This document shows, piece by piece, positions 37,601 through 49,643 of a stretch of 64,000 nt of DNA. This DNA comes from Trichoplax adhaerens (Eukaryota; Placozoa; Uniplacotomia; Trichoplacea; Trichoplacidae): positions 4,112,008 to 4,176,007 of the forward strand of contig NW_002060943.1 of assembly GCF_000150275.1 (NCBI RefSeq), read 5' to 3'. Each line of letters begins with the position of its first letter. Within the stretch, counting starts at the first letter, position 1. The position numbers and the translations under genes are program-made. A model generated the notes under the pieces. The model did not search any database, had not been told where the DNA came from, and was given only the letters and a program-made list of their open reading frames with translations.

Positions 37601-38518
37601 TTACTATCACTTATTGATGCTAACGGTAGAAGTCACAGGTTGTGTTAAATATTCAAGATAGGTGATGATGTAGTTGGATACTGATAGTAAGAAAATGAGT
37701 ATTTTATTATCTATTAAAGCTTTAATGTTATTATGATAGACCCTGGCAACCGAAATGAGGAAGGTGAAAGTGGAAATTTGAAGAGGTAATTTTATTTCAT
37801 AGGTTGAAACATAGCTAGATAGCGACATTATTTCCAATTTCTTGTGTACCCAACTTAAAATGGCTTTCCTTTACGCTTTAATTTAGTGGGGTTATCCGTA
37901 AGGGAGAGAAATGGTATTATTTGGACTTGAAAGAAAATCCTCGTGGAAAATTTTTAAGGGTAAGTTATCCATTTGTGTTATTCTGCTTATAATCTCAACT
38001 TTAGGTAGTCTGCTCTTCTTTCTTAATAATTATAATAACCCTATTTTAAATTGTACCTCTATTTGATAGATCAGTCAAGTTTTGCGTTATGGGGGTCGTA
38101 ATCAGATTGCACTACCTGCTCAAGGCATTGCAGAAATGAAAGATGCCTTAAGTGACCTTCTAGATGAATTTGGGGTAGAAGATGTTGAGACTGAGCAAAC
38201 GTCTTTAGACAGCCAGATGTTACGCGCAGAAAGCAAGAGAATTTACTTCGACGTTGGAAAGAATAATCGCGGAACGTTTCTAAGGATCACGGAGGTACAT
38301 CTATTCACTGATATACTTTTTTGTTTAATATTTTCATAGAAATGATGGAACGATTTCCTATAACCTTACCTAAAATTGTGTCCTTGTAGGTCCGTGGAAG
38401 AACTCGTAATGCTGTAAGGCTTCCTCAGTCATGCTTATCAAAGTTTAAAGAGATTATATCGGATTACTGCGATAGACTTGGAGTGAAAGACGATGAAGAA
38501 AAAAGTGCTACTGAATAA
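34627..38518 (+). CDS. PUR-alpha/beta family single-stranded nucleic-acid-binding protein
   Basis: Seven exons, 34627-34714, 35106-35206, 37433-37535, 37740-37785, 37887-37959, 38070-38294 and 38390-38518, join in frame to 254 residues. Three PUR repeats are visible, each with the pattern K-R-F/I-Y-x-D-V/L-K-x-N-x-R-G-x-F-L/[61 protein letters not shown]. Each is followed by a helix-rich half (for example LRDQL-type and [13 protein letters not shown]). PUR proteins bind purine-rich single-stranded DNA and RNA and act in transcription and mRNA transport. The glycine-rich N-terminus of vertebrate PURA is absent. Intron 2 is long (2.2 kb) and full of GTAC palindromes and other repeats. Whether it is PURA-, PURB- or PURG-like cannot be settled; an ancestral single copy is likely. 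Confidence 0.95.
35330..36360. repeat. GTAC and CGGTA palindrome clusters inside PUR intron 2
   Basis: Units occur at 35335-35352 (ctgtagtgtacagtatca), 35456-35480, 35850-35872 (acagtacagtactgtactgc), and 36240-36257. At 36327-36358 the pentamer changes to CGGTA (cagtacggtacggcacggta and onward), ending in the palindrome ggtaccgg. All lie within the long second intron of the PUR gene. Confidence 0.8.
37010..37041. repeat. Perfect 13-bp inverted repeat (hairpin) in PUR intron 2
   Basis: The arms gattcctagaatc (37010-37022) and gattctaggaatc (37029-37041) are exact complements around the loop ctggta. The arm/loop geometry is nearly that of the hairpin at 8883-8912. A 24-bp direct repeat (gtcacaagatatagttaata and onward) follows at about 37184-37232, in the same intron. 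Confidence 0.85.
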
Positions 38519-38645
38519 GATAAACTGTTATAGTGATATTTCACTGGACAATTTTGGATTTGGATTGCATGAAAGTCTGGAAGGCATCATCCCGAGCTCT
38601 ATGAAGCTCTCAAAGTAAAATCTAAGATTTGTAAAATTATGCGAG

Positions 38646-38663
38646 AATAAAATAGTCAATAAA
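38646..38663 (+). terminator. Polyadenylation signals of the PUR gene
   Basis: Two AATAAA hexamers at 38646-38651 and 38658-38663 lie about 130-145 bp after the PUR stop codon, a usual distance for an animal 3' end. Confidence 0.55.
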
Positions 38664-41409
38664 TAATACTTAAACAGTACAGTAATTACGTTAGTTGAAT
38701 GTGCTTTTTCTATAACAATTTCTATAGCTACTGGTATACGTAATATGGTATTGTCTAGAGTTTACAATCTAAATTACGTGTTATCGGCAATTTTCAATAA
38801 TCGACTTAAAACACGTTATGTTATGTTGTTTATTGAATAATCTACTTTTTAGAAGATGTCGTGACGTATTGATTTTTCGCCTTTAAAGTTACTACAATAG
38901 CGTGCACGTACAATGTTAGAAATTTCATTTAATTGTAATCTTAAGGCGTGTACGACTCGCTATTATTTAACAGCTAAATGGGTGTATATTGTGTGCTACA
39001 GTTATCAACATTCCTACACACATTTTTACACTCGTAACTGAATGATTTTGGTAGTTTCGGTTACACTGCTTTAATGCCACCTAAGTTATAAAATCAATCA
39101 TGTATCAAGCCAGTATCTGATATACAGTATTTTTATCTTACCGATTATGATACTTTTAGTTCATCCACTTTAGCACTTCTAAGCGATATCGAGTATTGCA
39201 AATCGGTAACCGTTTATCATAACAAAGTAGTCAGAAAAAAGAATATTTAGTGAACTATTCGTTGTTTCGCAAGATATTACAATTCTTGCTATAATTATTG
39301 CAATCATAAGTACTGTTACATTCAATAATATTGCAATAATACCGTATAAACATTTTTTGTTACTGTCTTATTTTATTGCGAAACATTCCAGTAACCAGTT
39401 GGTGGCTTATATACTGTTCATGTAGTAATACTCAGCAACATACAATATTAGCACATCGTAGTTAATGAATTAGCTTGAATAGGCTGAAGAAATATACAAT
39501 TACAATTATCATGTTTGATTTTAGTAAGCAAAGTATTTACAAACTGTCACAATGTTTCCTGTATGTGTACGCTGTAAAAGAAGCAAACTATTGGTTATTC
39601 CGAGTAGCAGTTCCTTATGTTAGTCATATTTTGCAATGGACCTTTCTTCCTATGGTTATGTAAGGCAATTAGATAACAACGCTCTTACTGATTGTCTTAT
39701 CGGTCATGTTTTGATAGATAATTTTATGTGGTACTACAGGTTAGATCTGTCAATTGTAACTCAAGTACTGCATAGTGCCTAGGAAACGGTGTTTCGATTT
39801 ACTAATGCACTAACTTTGTTTTATTGCTTGTTTAATTATTTTTATTTTGGAAAAGACACGGCAGATGTGAAGTTATTCACTTCATAAGTAACATTAATGC
39901 TATTATTGACCGTAAACGTTAAGTTACAATAAACGTAATTATCAAGTAATTTAGCGATAAAATAAAAGTTCGGATTTTAGGTATATTAAGTGATGTCTGA
40001 ATAATGAATGTCATAAACAGTTTAAGTTTGCTTAGTCATGTGTTCATGTCCTACATTTTCTTTGTACTTGAATTCTGAAGTGTGGTTAACTTATGTGCGT
40101 TATTGAGTTCATACTGATTGCATACTTATCTAAGGCGAACAGAAAAATATAATTTGTTTTTCTTTTAAGGATACTGTAATGTCATGGAATCTGCCGAGTT
40201 AATTTGCTATTAAATGTTAAAGAGTTCTCACTTATAATGTATGACCTATTTGTTATGGTAGTAACGTCTTCAATTGCCTTGATAGATATTTTATAGAAGT
40301 CAACGTACAAGATGCAGACAGATGGCAATTTCTTCTTGGAAGTGTTAGTCTTGATAGTGTGAATATTACTGTAGTGAACTTCGCGTTAGAGACTCGTATG
40401 GCTGTTTCTCATCAACATTAGGCTTATTGCTGCCAATCATATCAATGTACACTAAATTGCATTGTATTTAGTAATAAGTCCGTTTGCACAATAGTGCCGA
40501 ATTTATACAGTATCATTTATACTCGTGTTTAGCTGCAATAGATATGGTGCATGAAATCCTTAGAGAAGATTTTAATCTTTAACTTTTAGTTTCACACCGT
40601 AGTTCAGAAAGGCAATGGCTTACCTTGGAAGTTAAGTAAAGGTTATTGGTATCAGAATAGTCTAATCATAGAGGTTTTCTGTATCTCTGAGTCTAATCTC
40701 CAGTAGATCGAAAATAATATTCTAATATTGCATGGGTTTAATGTACAGTATCTAGAGGCTAGCTTTAAGATTAAATTTGATGCTATTTGCGTACGCGAGC
40801 GCCACGTATAGAAATTTTATCATTACGTATATAATTAATTTATTGAAATCTTAGTAATCATAATTAATAGACGTACAATAAAAGAATTTTGAGCTCAAAT
40901 TCGAGGCATTTACTTGCATAATTTGCATATTATTATTTTTACAAGGGTAGTAAGCTTGAAACATATAGTACTGCATATGAGGTCGAATATGAGAAAATGT
41001 ATAATATGGTAAAGTTATAGTAGACATATCTACTGCCTAAACAAGAATAAGTACTGTAGAATAGTGACTTTCGAAGATCTTGCAATACTCATTATACTAT
41101 TGATGTGAACTAAGTTAGAACTATTGAGCTTTGACACAAAATGTTGTAAGACGACAGGCCGTTGATAATGTGCACATCGTCTGACAACTTGACTACCTGA
41201 GCATGTAGGCGAAGATAGTGACTTTAATTTTAATGACAAATTTCCATGAACAAAAATAAATCTAGCATTAGTTCCAATTGTAATTCACAAAGTGAGTGCG
41301 GGATATTGTAGAGCGAAGATTGATTTGCATACTAATCCAATTCTGCTCAGTCAAAATAAGATTGTATTATTACGATATCAATTGGATGGTATCAATGTAG
41401 ATATCATTT
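38664..41409. other. Intergenic, AT-rich
   Basis: Lies between the PUR gene and TIPIN 3' ends (convergent). No recognisable protein, RNA gene or major repeat. A 41-codon frame near 40298-40420 has no splice-supported partner. Confidence 0.5.
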
Positions 41410-41979
41410 TTAGCTTTTATTGGAGTATTCATTTTCTTTGTTGTTGGTATCATCGCTAAGTGTTAATTCTAAGTCATTCGTTTCGGATAATTTACGGGTG
41501 CTCGTATCCTGTTGATATTCTTGTACATCGTTATTGAAATCGCCATTATCATTGTCGTCAATATCTTGCTGAAAGTAATGGTCGTTTTGACCTAAGCGTA
41601 TCAGGGAAAGGGCGTACTGGACAGCCTTCTTACTACCAAGATTTTCAACCTTGTGAACTACATCAACGAAGGGTAACTTTGGGTATAAACGATGCGCCCA
41701 ATGTTCGTAGATTCTTAGTATAGTTATTAAATTATTATGATAATCTTTCTTCTTTTTAAAGTGTAACTTGTTAAATTGTTGATGTAAGGCTCGTAATCCT
41801 CTTTCAGAAGTCAGGCGATCGCTGTCTAATTTAGGTCTCGGTTGACGAATTACTTTACGTTTTAAGCCATTTTCAATAGCTTGTATTTCTTTTTCGTCTT
41901 GGAGTCCATTTGCAGTACTTGGAATATTTCCATCGAAAAGTGTTTCTTCATCGTTGATTGGCATAGGTTGTTCATTCAT
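41410..41979 (-). CDS. TIPIN: TIMELESS-interacting protein (Swi3/TIPIN family)
   Basis: A single intron-free frame of 189 residues, ATG at 41979 and TAA at 41410. The Swi3 domain spans about residues 40-125: RQPRPKLDSDRLTSERGLRA, then NKLHFKKKKDYHNNL and YEHWAHRLYPKLPFVDVVHK, followed by the family's LGSKKAVQ-type motif. TIPIN pairs with TIMELESS to protect stalled replication forks and relay the S-phase checkpoint. The C-terminal third is acidic and Asn/Asp-rich, and the protein is shorter than human TIPIN (about 300 residues), mainly at the C-terminus. It is single-exon where the human gene has several exons. A GTAC-repeat cluster lies just upstream, between it and the divergent SNF gene. 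Confidence 0.92.
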   Translation of the reverse strand: MNEQPMPINDEETLFDGNIPSTANGLQDEKEIQAIENGLKRKVIRQPRPKLDSDRLTSERGLRALHQQFNKLHFKKKKDYHNNLITILRIYEHWAHRLYPKLPFVDVVHKVENLGSKKAVQYALSLIRLGQNDHYFQQDIDDNDNGDFNNDVQEYQQDTSTRKLSETNDLELTLSDDTNNKENEYSNKS

Positions 41980-42265
41980 CGTGTTTGCAGCAGCTCTGTA
42001 CTGGATCGAAGAGGGAGACTACAGCACAGAGTTTAATATGTTAATTAGCTGATCGATATCACAGTCAATGGAAGGACTATTCACTCTTTTCCTATCAGAA
42101 TTGTGTAGCTTCCTCAATGTAGGCCATAGAGCTTTGGCAACTTTATTTCATCCTCTACTCCAAGACTCTTCTCCACCTTGACTGCAGTCAATCAAAGTGG
42201 CAACACTTCTCTTTTGTTCGGTTTGATTTCCCGCTAAAACCAAGCAGAGAGCATTACAGTGATTA

Positions 42266-42960
42266 TGACTGTACACTGTACACTGTACACTGTACAAAAT
42301 CTTTGCTTAGAAATTCTCGAATTTAACGTACAGTACAATGTACTGTACACTGCATTGTACTGTAAAACCAATGCAGGTACAGCACTGTAAATTTATAGCT
42401 CTCAGTATAGAATTTACAGTCAATCTCTGACTGTACTCTACTGTACTGTACTGCTTAGCGAGTTTGTACTGTACAACCACTGCAGGTACAGCACTGTAAA
42501 TTTACAGCTCTCAGTATAGAATTTACAGTCAATCTACTGTAGTACAGTACAGTACTGTACTATAGCTGAGCGAGTTTGTACTGTACACTGTACAAAATCT
42601 TTTGCTTACAGTACAAATTCTCGAGCTTAGCGAGTTTGTACTGTACTGTACAGTACATTGTACAACCACTGCAGGTACAGCACTGTAAAGTTACAGCTCT
42701 CAGTATAGAATTTACAGTCAATCTAGTACTGTACAGTACTGTACAGTACTATAGCTGAGCGAGTTTGTACTGTACACTGTACAAAATCTTTTGCTTACAG
42801 TACAAATTCTCGAGCTTAGCGAGTTTGTACTGTACAGTACAGTACTGTACTGTACTGTACATTGTACAACCACTGCAGGTACAGCACTGTAAAGTTACAG
42901 CTCTCAGTATAGAATTTACAGTCAATCTAGTACTGTACTATATAGTACTGTACTGTTCAA
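42266..42960. repeat. GTAC palindromes with four-copy tandem repeat
   Basis: The core gcaggtacagcactgtaaa, followed by ctctcagtatagaatttaca, occurs four times, starting at 42373, 42482, 42671 and 42875 (spacing 109, 189 and 204 bp). The last two full units also contain gcttacagtacaaattctcg and gagtttgtactgtac. Spacers of (TACTG)n/(CAGTA)n vary in length and account for the spacing changes. It lies between the divergent TIPIN and SNF genes. Confidence 0.92.
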
Positions 42961-44011
42961 TACTGAACGCCAACTTTCAGAAAGAAACTTGTAAGCGAGC
43001 CCTTTTCAAATTTCTACCCACAGGTCCAAAGTAATTAGCCATAGTTGCCGACTGAATCCTTCGATTATCGCAGCCATCTCTTCGGTAAGCCATCTGATAG
43101 CTTAATGATGAAAAGGTGATGCTAATGGGTGACTATTTTTGTCATGCCTTTACATATCCACCAGAATGTATAGTCGATAATCGGTATTTTTTGCACTCAA
43201 ATAGAGGATGTCAACGGACATTGTACGGTACTGCACGTCTTGATAGTTTCATCGACTTTTGCTATGCCAACGACATGATGCACTGACAGTTATTCAGTAA
43301 AGACGATAGGAATAGGTCACCTAATTAATATACTGTACGTATAAAATGCACATGTATCAGATCACTATCGCTAGTTGATTGGATACTACTGTATAGTGCA
43401 GCTGAGATTGATAGGAAATAGTACTTAGTTAGCGACTAGAAAAGGATTAATGGACGCATGAACTGTAAATGGACTTACACAAGACTCTACTCCAAGTATA
43501 CAGTATATATTATTGTAATGCTGATGGAGGTCTTTTACCATTATCAGGTAATAGCAATGAGAGTGTAAAGTATTGGAATGGCTAACGGTAATCTTCATGC
43601 TTTGAAAACACAAAAAAATGACTAAAATGCACTTTGTTCGCGTCCACTATTCCATTGATTATGCCGTAGCTTTGTTGAAGTATCCCGTTGCAACTGTATA
43701 AACTACTATACGCGTGCAGTCACTACTGTACGGTATGACCGTAGAATGCAATTCAAAGAGGTTGACTGAGAATGATAATTATACTAAAGTACTGTAATTC
43801 AGTTCAATCTCCAAAGGAATTTGGCTAGCAATGCTTCGTTTGACTGCAATTACGATGTTGCAATCGTAGAAGTAACGATGGAACGTTTAGTGACTGCAAT
43901 ACCAACTCAATAAACTCCGAGCTACAACTTGATTTCTTGATCGTCTTACCAATAACAATATTATTGTTTCCTTTCTATAGAAATCGTAACATTGGATATT
44001 CCTAAGGCAAG
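42961..44011. other. SNF 5' flank
   Basis: Sequence between the tandem GTAC repeat and the SNF start codon. Scattered single GTAC units (tactgtacgta near 43331, tactgtacggta near 43725) but no gene. Confidence 0.45.
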
Positions 44012-45857
44012 ATGTCAATCGATATCCCTCCAAATCAAACTTTATACGTTAATAATTTAAATGAGAAGGTCAAGAAAGAAGGTTAGTTCAACAGCAAGAC
44101 AGCAGATAAATGGCAATCTTTTAGCCAGCCAATAAAATCCTATCGCTATTGCAAAATTCATGTAGTATTAAAGTAAATTTATGATGGACTTTCGTATCTT
44201 TAGATAGTATTTGCACGTTTGCTGATATAATTAGTTATTAGGATCACCCATATCGTAGTAATTATGCAAGCGCTACCATAGCCCATATACTCTAACGTCT
44301 TTACAGTTATAATGATAAATTAACGAAATACCGTAGAGAAAGCAAAATACGTATATGTTTCGATGGGTATGAAAACTTGAGTAACCAAGATACAGACATA
44401 ATAATAAGCACGAATTTACTCGCAATACATAGGATAATATACACGTTACAAAAGTTTTTATTACGGTATATCAACTTTGCATTTCCCAAGGATCTATCTA
44501 ATGATTATATATAATTTAATTTATTACCTTTGGATTAGAATTAAAGAAATCCTTATACGCGATATTTTCTCAATTTGGCGCGATATTGGATATCATTGCC
44601 ATGAAAACTTTAAAGATGAGAGGACAAGCGTTTGTAGTTTTTGAGGATATTAGTAGTGCTACTAACGCACTACGAGCGATGCAAGGATTTCCTTTTTATG
44701 AGAAGCCTATGGTAATAAAGAAGTCATTGTAGACTCATACAAATTTTACTACCCTAGGCCTTTATTTGCACGACTTACCAGTCGATATATCGTTATACGT
44801 ACTTTCCGTATGTGCCTAGTAGCTATTACGTGCTAAAGTGAATTAATATGCTATTGATATGAATTGACAATCATATATTTAGAAAGTAGCTTCGGCAAGA
44901 TCTATAAATTTTTGATATCAATACTAATCGGTAGTGTTACATAAGAGTAAAACGTTTGCGATCTTGGTTAATGTTTAAAAGAAATTAATAAAACATTTGT
45001 GAAATATTACAAATTAAGCAAATAGAATTTGGTGTATATAGCACTCGAAAATATATAACTTACAAATTTATTCTTCCTTACTTAACAATGAATTTTAGAG
45101 AATTACTTATTGTAAATCGAAATCAGATGCGGTAGCTAAGAAAGATGGCTCATATGTACCTAGGGAGAAGAAGGTTAGAGAGAAGAGAAAGCCCGACGAA
45201 GGTTAATACAAGAATACAATATAGCGTTATATTAGTACCTTAGTATTTACTTGCATGGTATCAATCTTATTTTCTAAATATGCGTATGGTATAAATCTGC
45301 TCAGCTCCGAAACCGAAACCTGCCAAGAAACAAGCTCCTGCTGCTGGCGAACCTGCTCCTGCTGCGACTGGTAGAGCTTCTTTCGGTATGACTGTCAATA
45401 CAACTTCGATATTTACGTACCTAATTGGTGGCATTTGTTATTAATTTATTGATTTAAAAATTCAATTTTTTATTCTAGGAATGCCACATGCTGCCGGTAG
45501 CCAAGAGGAACTTCCTAATAAGATCTTATTCTTAACTAATCTCCCTGAAGAGACTACGGAATTAATGCTTTCGATGTTATTCAATCAGTATGTCCTTTTG
45601 TCCATAAAATTTGAAAAAGTCTTGATCAGTATTACTTTTGTGAGTGTGTATGATTTTGAGCTGTATATTAATTCGATCATGGTGTGTTCATTGACAGATT
45701 TCCTGGATATAAAGAAGTCCGTTTGGTTCCAGGAAGACATGATATTGCATTTGTCGAATTTGAATCGGAGATTCAAGCAGCTACAGCTCGTAATTCATTG
45801 AATGGCTTTAAAATTACACCAACTCATCAAATGAATATCGCATTTGCCAAAAAATAA
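44012..45857 (+). CDS. U1A/U2B'' snRNP protein (SNF type)
   Basis: Six exons, 44012-44081, 44539-44711, 45099-45201, 45305-45385, 45479-45587 and 45698-45857, join in frame to 231 residues. Two RNA-recognition motifs are present. RRM1 has RNP2 LYVNNL, the split sequence [20 protein letters not shown], and RNP1 [11 protein letters not shown]2 has RNP2 [12 protein letters not shown] and RNP1 HDIAFVEF. The end NIAFAKK is typical of U1A/U2B''. A Lys/Pro/Ala-rich linker (about 113-140) joins them. In animals these proteins bind U1 snRNA stem-loop II or U2 stem-loop IV. Many invertebrates have one protein (SNF) that does both, and the length (U2B'' 225, U1A 282 in human) fits that. Which snRNA it binds cannot be read here. 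Confidence 0.95.
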
Positions 45858-47363
45858 GCTCATGGTGGTTATTACCGTCCACCATTATGCGGTAAAAATG
45901 ATCGTATTTAGTATTGGTAATGCTGAAAGCCTTTTCTGTTCTACTTTTAAGAATCGTCCCTTGCATTGCACTTTGCATCGGTGATTGATTTACTGTCCAG
46001 TAATTACGAATTTTTGATCCTATTATGCGCCCTTGTTTACATATTATAATTTGATTATTAGAGACTTAGCATTGCACAAAGCTGAGTCATTAGGAAATTA
46101 ACATTTTATATAGTACGAAACGTTTAGCATTGGATTTGGCTAAGAATGAGTGTTTTGGTGAAGAAGCAGTGAATGAAGAATGGCATTTGCACCTAAGTTT
46201 AAAAATTTAATGTAACCTATTAGAGCGGAGCTCGTAAAGATTAGAATATGCGATACCATAGTCACTGGTTCCACTGATAAGGAAGTACGTGTAATATTTT
46301 TTATCGAGGCGATTGCTGACATAAGGCTCATGTGATAGGTCGTAGCGTTTCAATCTCGTAAGGGATGTCACGCAAAGGGATAGAACAGATACTACACCTT
46401 TGACCTTTTATTACCTTCGACATATTATAATATTGTACTTTTGGTTAATGACTGTTCAACAATAAAGGTTTATTGAACTAAAGATGATCATGCGTGCAAT
46501 GCCCTGATTACCAAAGAAGCTAAGGAATTGAAAGTTCTTAGATGTGTGTTTGTGTCATTTAGTGCAGTTACTTATAGTCTAAATTATTTTGATAAAAGTA
46601 TCATTATGATAAGGAGATCGATTACAATTCGTAGACCTTTTAGTGTTTCGTGACTTGCAAACGGTTTAATAATTATGCACACACAATCGGACCGTAGTTA
46701 GACTGTTACTTTATCCAATCATTGTGACAGACTCGAGCTTTTTCAAGCAAGGCAATGATAGTATGTATACTTTGTCTTGACTATAGATCCGATCTTATAC
46801 GATATGAAAATTGCAACATAACTAAAATAGTTAAATTATGCCAAGAAAATTGAAGGATAAGCCACATCTTTGAAATAATTGCATAAACTCTATATTTTTA
46901 TCTCTACTTAATGATGCAGTATAATAGAAGTAGTAATCGTTATGATGGCGAAAGTTGCCGTTATTGATTTATAGCAATATTTCACAATTCCATGAAAATT
47001 TACAACTAGCTAATCAAGAATGAACGATGCAGTTGTACAGTACTGTAGACAATTAAAAACTATTAAGATTTTACAATAGAGACTAAGGTGTAACCTAAAC
47101 TTTCTTCAAAGATGCTGAAATATCTTTCGCTCCTTTAGCTTTTCGCCATAAGATAATTTCCTATTCGATTAGATCAACAAAACAAGTATAACTTTAATAA
47201 GTACATGTCTACATCGCACCAGTAACTGGATTACTGAAAGGAGCTTATACGAAGTTATTATTTGGTATCGTAACGTAAATACCATCCGCCTTGGTAGTCA
47301 TCAATCTGCGCATAAAATACACTACATCTTGTTGAGATACTATAATAAAATTAATTAATTTAC
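45858..47363. other. Intergenic, convergent gene ends
   Basis: Between the 3' ends of SNF (+) and VPS26 (-). It probably contains the VPS26 terminal exon on the minus strand (about 47240-47340), which I could not fix. Otherwise no gene or repeat. Confidence 0.4.
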
Positions 47364-49049
47364 CTGTTGCTTAAAATATCTCCTATCTTCTTCATCGATT
47401 AGAACAAGATTGAGAAAATAGCGGACAGAGAATTTTTTGTTTACGTCTTTTAAAGTAGGCGTTAAATCGTAGTTAGCTAGGAACAAACGGATTGGAATGG
47501 ATTCCCCTACAGAAGAGTGAAGATCTTTTATTTCACCAGTAATTCTAATTGTTAAATACTTTAAAAAATGCAGACCTCTAACTGGTGCGCCATCCATAAT
47601 CTCAAACTTTGCAACGGTTTCGTTCTCATGGTAGACATTTGCACCTGTTCCTGTCTGTTCTCGCTTGATAATGGCCAATTCCATGTACTTAATCTTGATT
47701 CGGACCAGTAAAAAATATATTTTACCAACGATTACGTCATTCAAGGAGTATCTAAGAAATGCCATATAAATCGAACCATGAAATATTACTCTTATCGAAA
47801 TTATTTACCGATATTAATTAATTAATTAATATTAGGAGTATTTCGTAAGTTTTGCAATAAGATATTACTTAGATTTATTATATTCAAATTCTATATGCAG
47901 ACAATCTTCAATTCCGACTTCCATTTTGATACTGCAATATTGAAAATTTAGTTAAAAGTAGCATAAAATATTAAATTAAATTAAATTTAGCAAGCCATCT
48001 CTGCTATTACCTGTTATTAATATCAGGATATTGGGAAAGGGTATGGACGCCAATATCCAGCTCTTTTACGATATCAGAAATACGACGACAGATGGATGCA
48101 CGCAGGAAATACCTACATTTTAGCGTTGAGTATAATTTATGTCAAGAACTATGCTGGTATATTTACAAGGTTTTAGAGTGATGTAATTTAGTCATACGTT
48201 TTTTAGGCTTGACTAACCTAAGCCTAACATTGTTGCCACTATAGGTCTCAAAAGGTTTTTCAACATTAACAAATTCGAAATCGATGGCAGCATTTTGAGT
48301 TAATTCGCCGGGATGAGCTAATTCTTTTACCAGTGAGATGAATTCATGGTGATTGCCACGATCATAATACAGTTCTATATAAATAGACCAATAGAGTTTA
48401 ATTATTTCATTGTTTTCATAAAATATTAATAGATTGATTAAAAGTTAACAAGGTATATCTAGGCCCTCAATACATATATTAAAATAATAACAAAATGTAT
48501 ACACGGATACTGCTTTTCGACATTAAGGGCTTGAGCTAAATTTTGGGATTATCTATTTATTAACTGTATATAAAGTATAACCACGTAATAAAGCTCTATT
48601 AATAGACATTACGAAAGAGTTTGAAGTGATTGCTTTTATGCTTGGAAGTTTTCGAACTTAGTCAGTATTTACTGCTCTATGATGAAAACATAACCAAATG
48701 AACTTATCTCCAGTTCGACTTACCAATTTGACCAACAAATTCAATTTTAATACCCTGGTGTTCTAGCTTTTTTCCAGGATTCTTTAATTGAATTTTTAGC
48801 TAATGTAAATTTGATGATGTATTGTTAGGTGAAGTTGTACAATTAATACCTTGAATACACATAGTAGATTAAATCATTTCGAATATTGAATATACTATGC
48901 CTCACCTTGCCCTTAATATTTTCACCATCATAAAAGAGAGCTAATTTCTCAAGCTTGCCTTCTTCGGTTTTTATTTCAGTTGGCTGCCTATCATCTGCGT
49001 TGTCAAGTTCGATTTCTAAGTCAGCTGACTGTCCAAATCTGAAGAAGCT
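47364..49049 (-). CDS. VPS26: Retromer subunit VPS26 (both end exons unresolved)
   Basis: Seven internal exons join in frame to about 287 residues: 49049-48906, 48799-48724, 48374-48218, 48112-48011, 47931-47869, 47751-47576, 47506-47364. The arrestin-like fold signatures are clear: FGQSADLEIELDNA, FYDGENIKGK, KKLEHQGIKIEFVGQIELYY, HEFISLVKELAHPGELTQ, SQYPDINNSIKMEVGIEDCL, DVIVGKIYFLLVRIKI and KFSVRYFLNLVLIDEEDRRY. VPS26 is the cargo-side subunit of retromer (with VPS35 and VPS29), which recycles receptors from endosomes. A stop codon precedes the first mapped exon in frame, so a tiny exon carrying the ATG must lie upstream. The C-terminal exon after RRYFKQQ is also not fixed. The intron at 47507-47575 is only 69 nt, in frame and stop-free. 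Confidence 0.92.
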
Positions 49050-49235
49050 CTATAGCGTAATTGAGACATTGGGTTTGTATGAGTGAAGTGGTGATATATC
49101 CTCGGTTTGAGGAGTAACGTATATCTGTACTTTTAATTCATATTATGCAACATGACTTGACAATTTTACGATTAAAGATACTGAATACTGTAGTTTGAGG
49201 TATACGACATTTTCGTTCGTAGTATGAACTCATGC

Positions 49236-49247
49236 GGGGGGGGGGGG
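49236..49247. repeat. G12 homopolymer
   Basis: Twelve G in a row about 190 bp upstream of the first mapped VPS26 exon. Homopolymers of this length stand out in an AT-rich genome; the exact count may be affected by sequencing. Confidence 0.8.
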
Positions 49248-49643
49248 ATCGATAGCAGTATAAAAATGTGACAAAGCTGTAAGTAACTTATGACGGTATA
49301 TTTCCGATTTAATTGATTAGACATTAGTACGGAAATAAAGCGGTAGATGGTTTACACTTTCTTATTTAATGGCTGTTGACAATGACATAAATTTATGATA
49401 TAAGGAAGATATGTATTACTCTTCAATCATCAATTATACCGTTGCATACAATTTACTCATTTAACGTGAGTACAATTCCATAACTAATTGGTGTAATATC
49501 ATCCATTTCGGAGTTCAATTTGATTTGAATTCATTACTATAGCTATCATTTGTTCAAATAGATTTCTAATGGTGTAAATATGCAGTAAGTACTGTAGAAT
49601 TGATATCCTAGTAGTAGTTAAAAGCTATCGCAGTTGGCCGGAT

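Noticed and set aside
47240-47340. Candidate VPS26 last exon reading YFMRRLMTTKADGIYVTIPN
   Set aside because: The frame is open to a stop but no acceptor puts it in phase with the exon ending at 47364; the true C-terminal exon stays unresolved.
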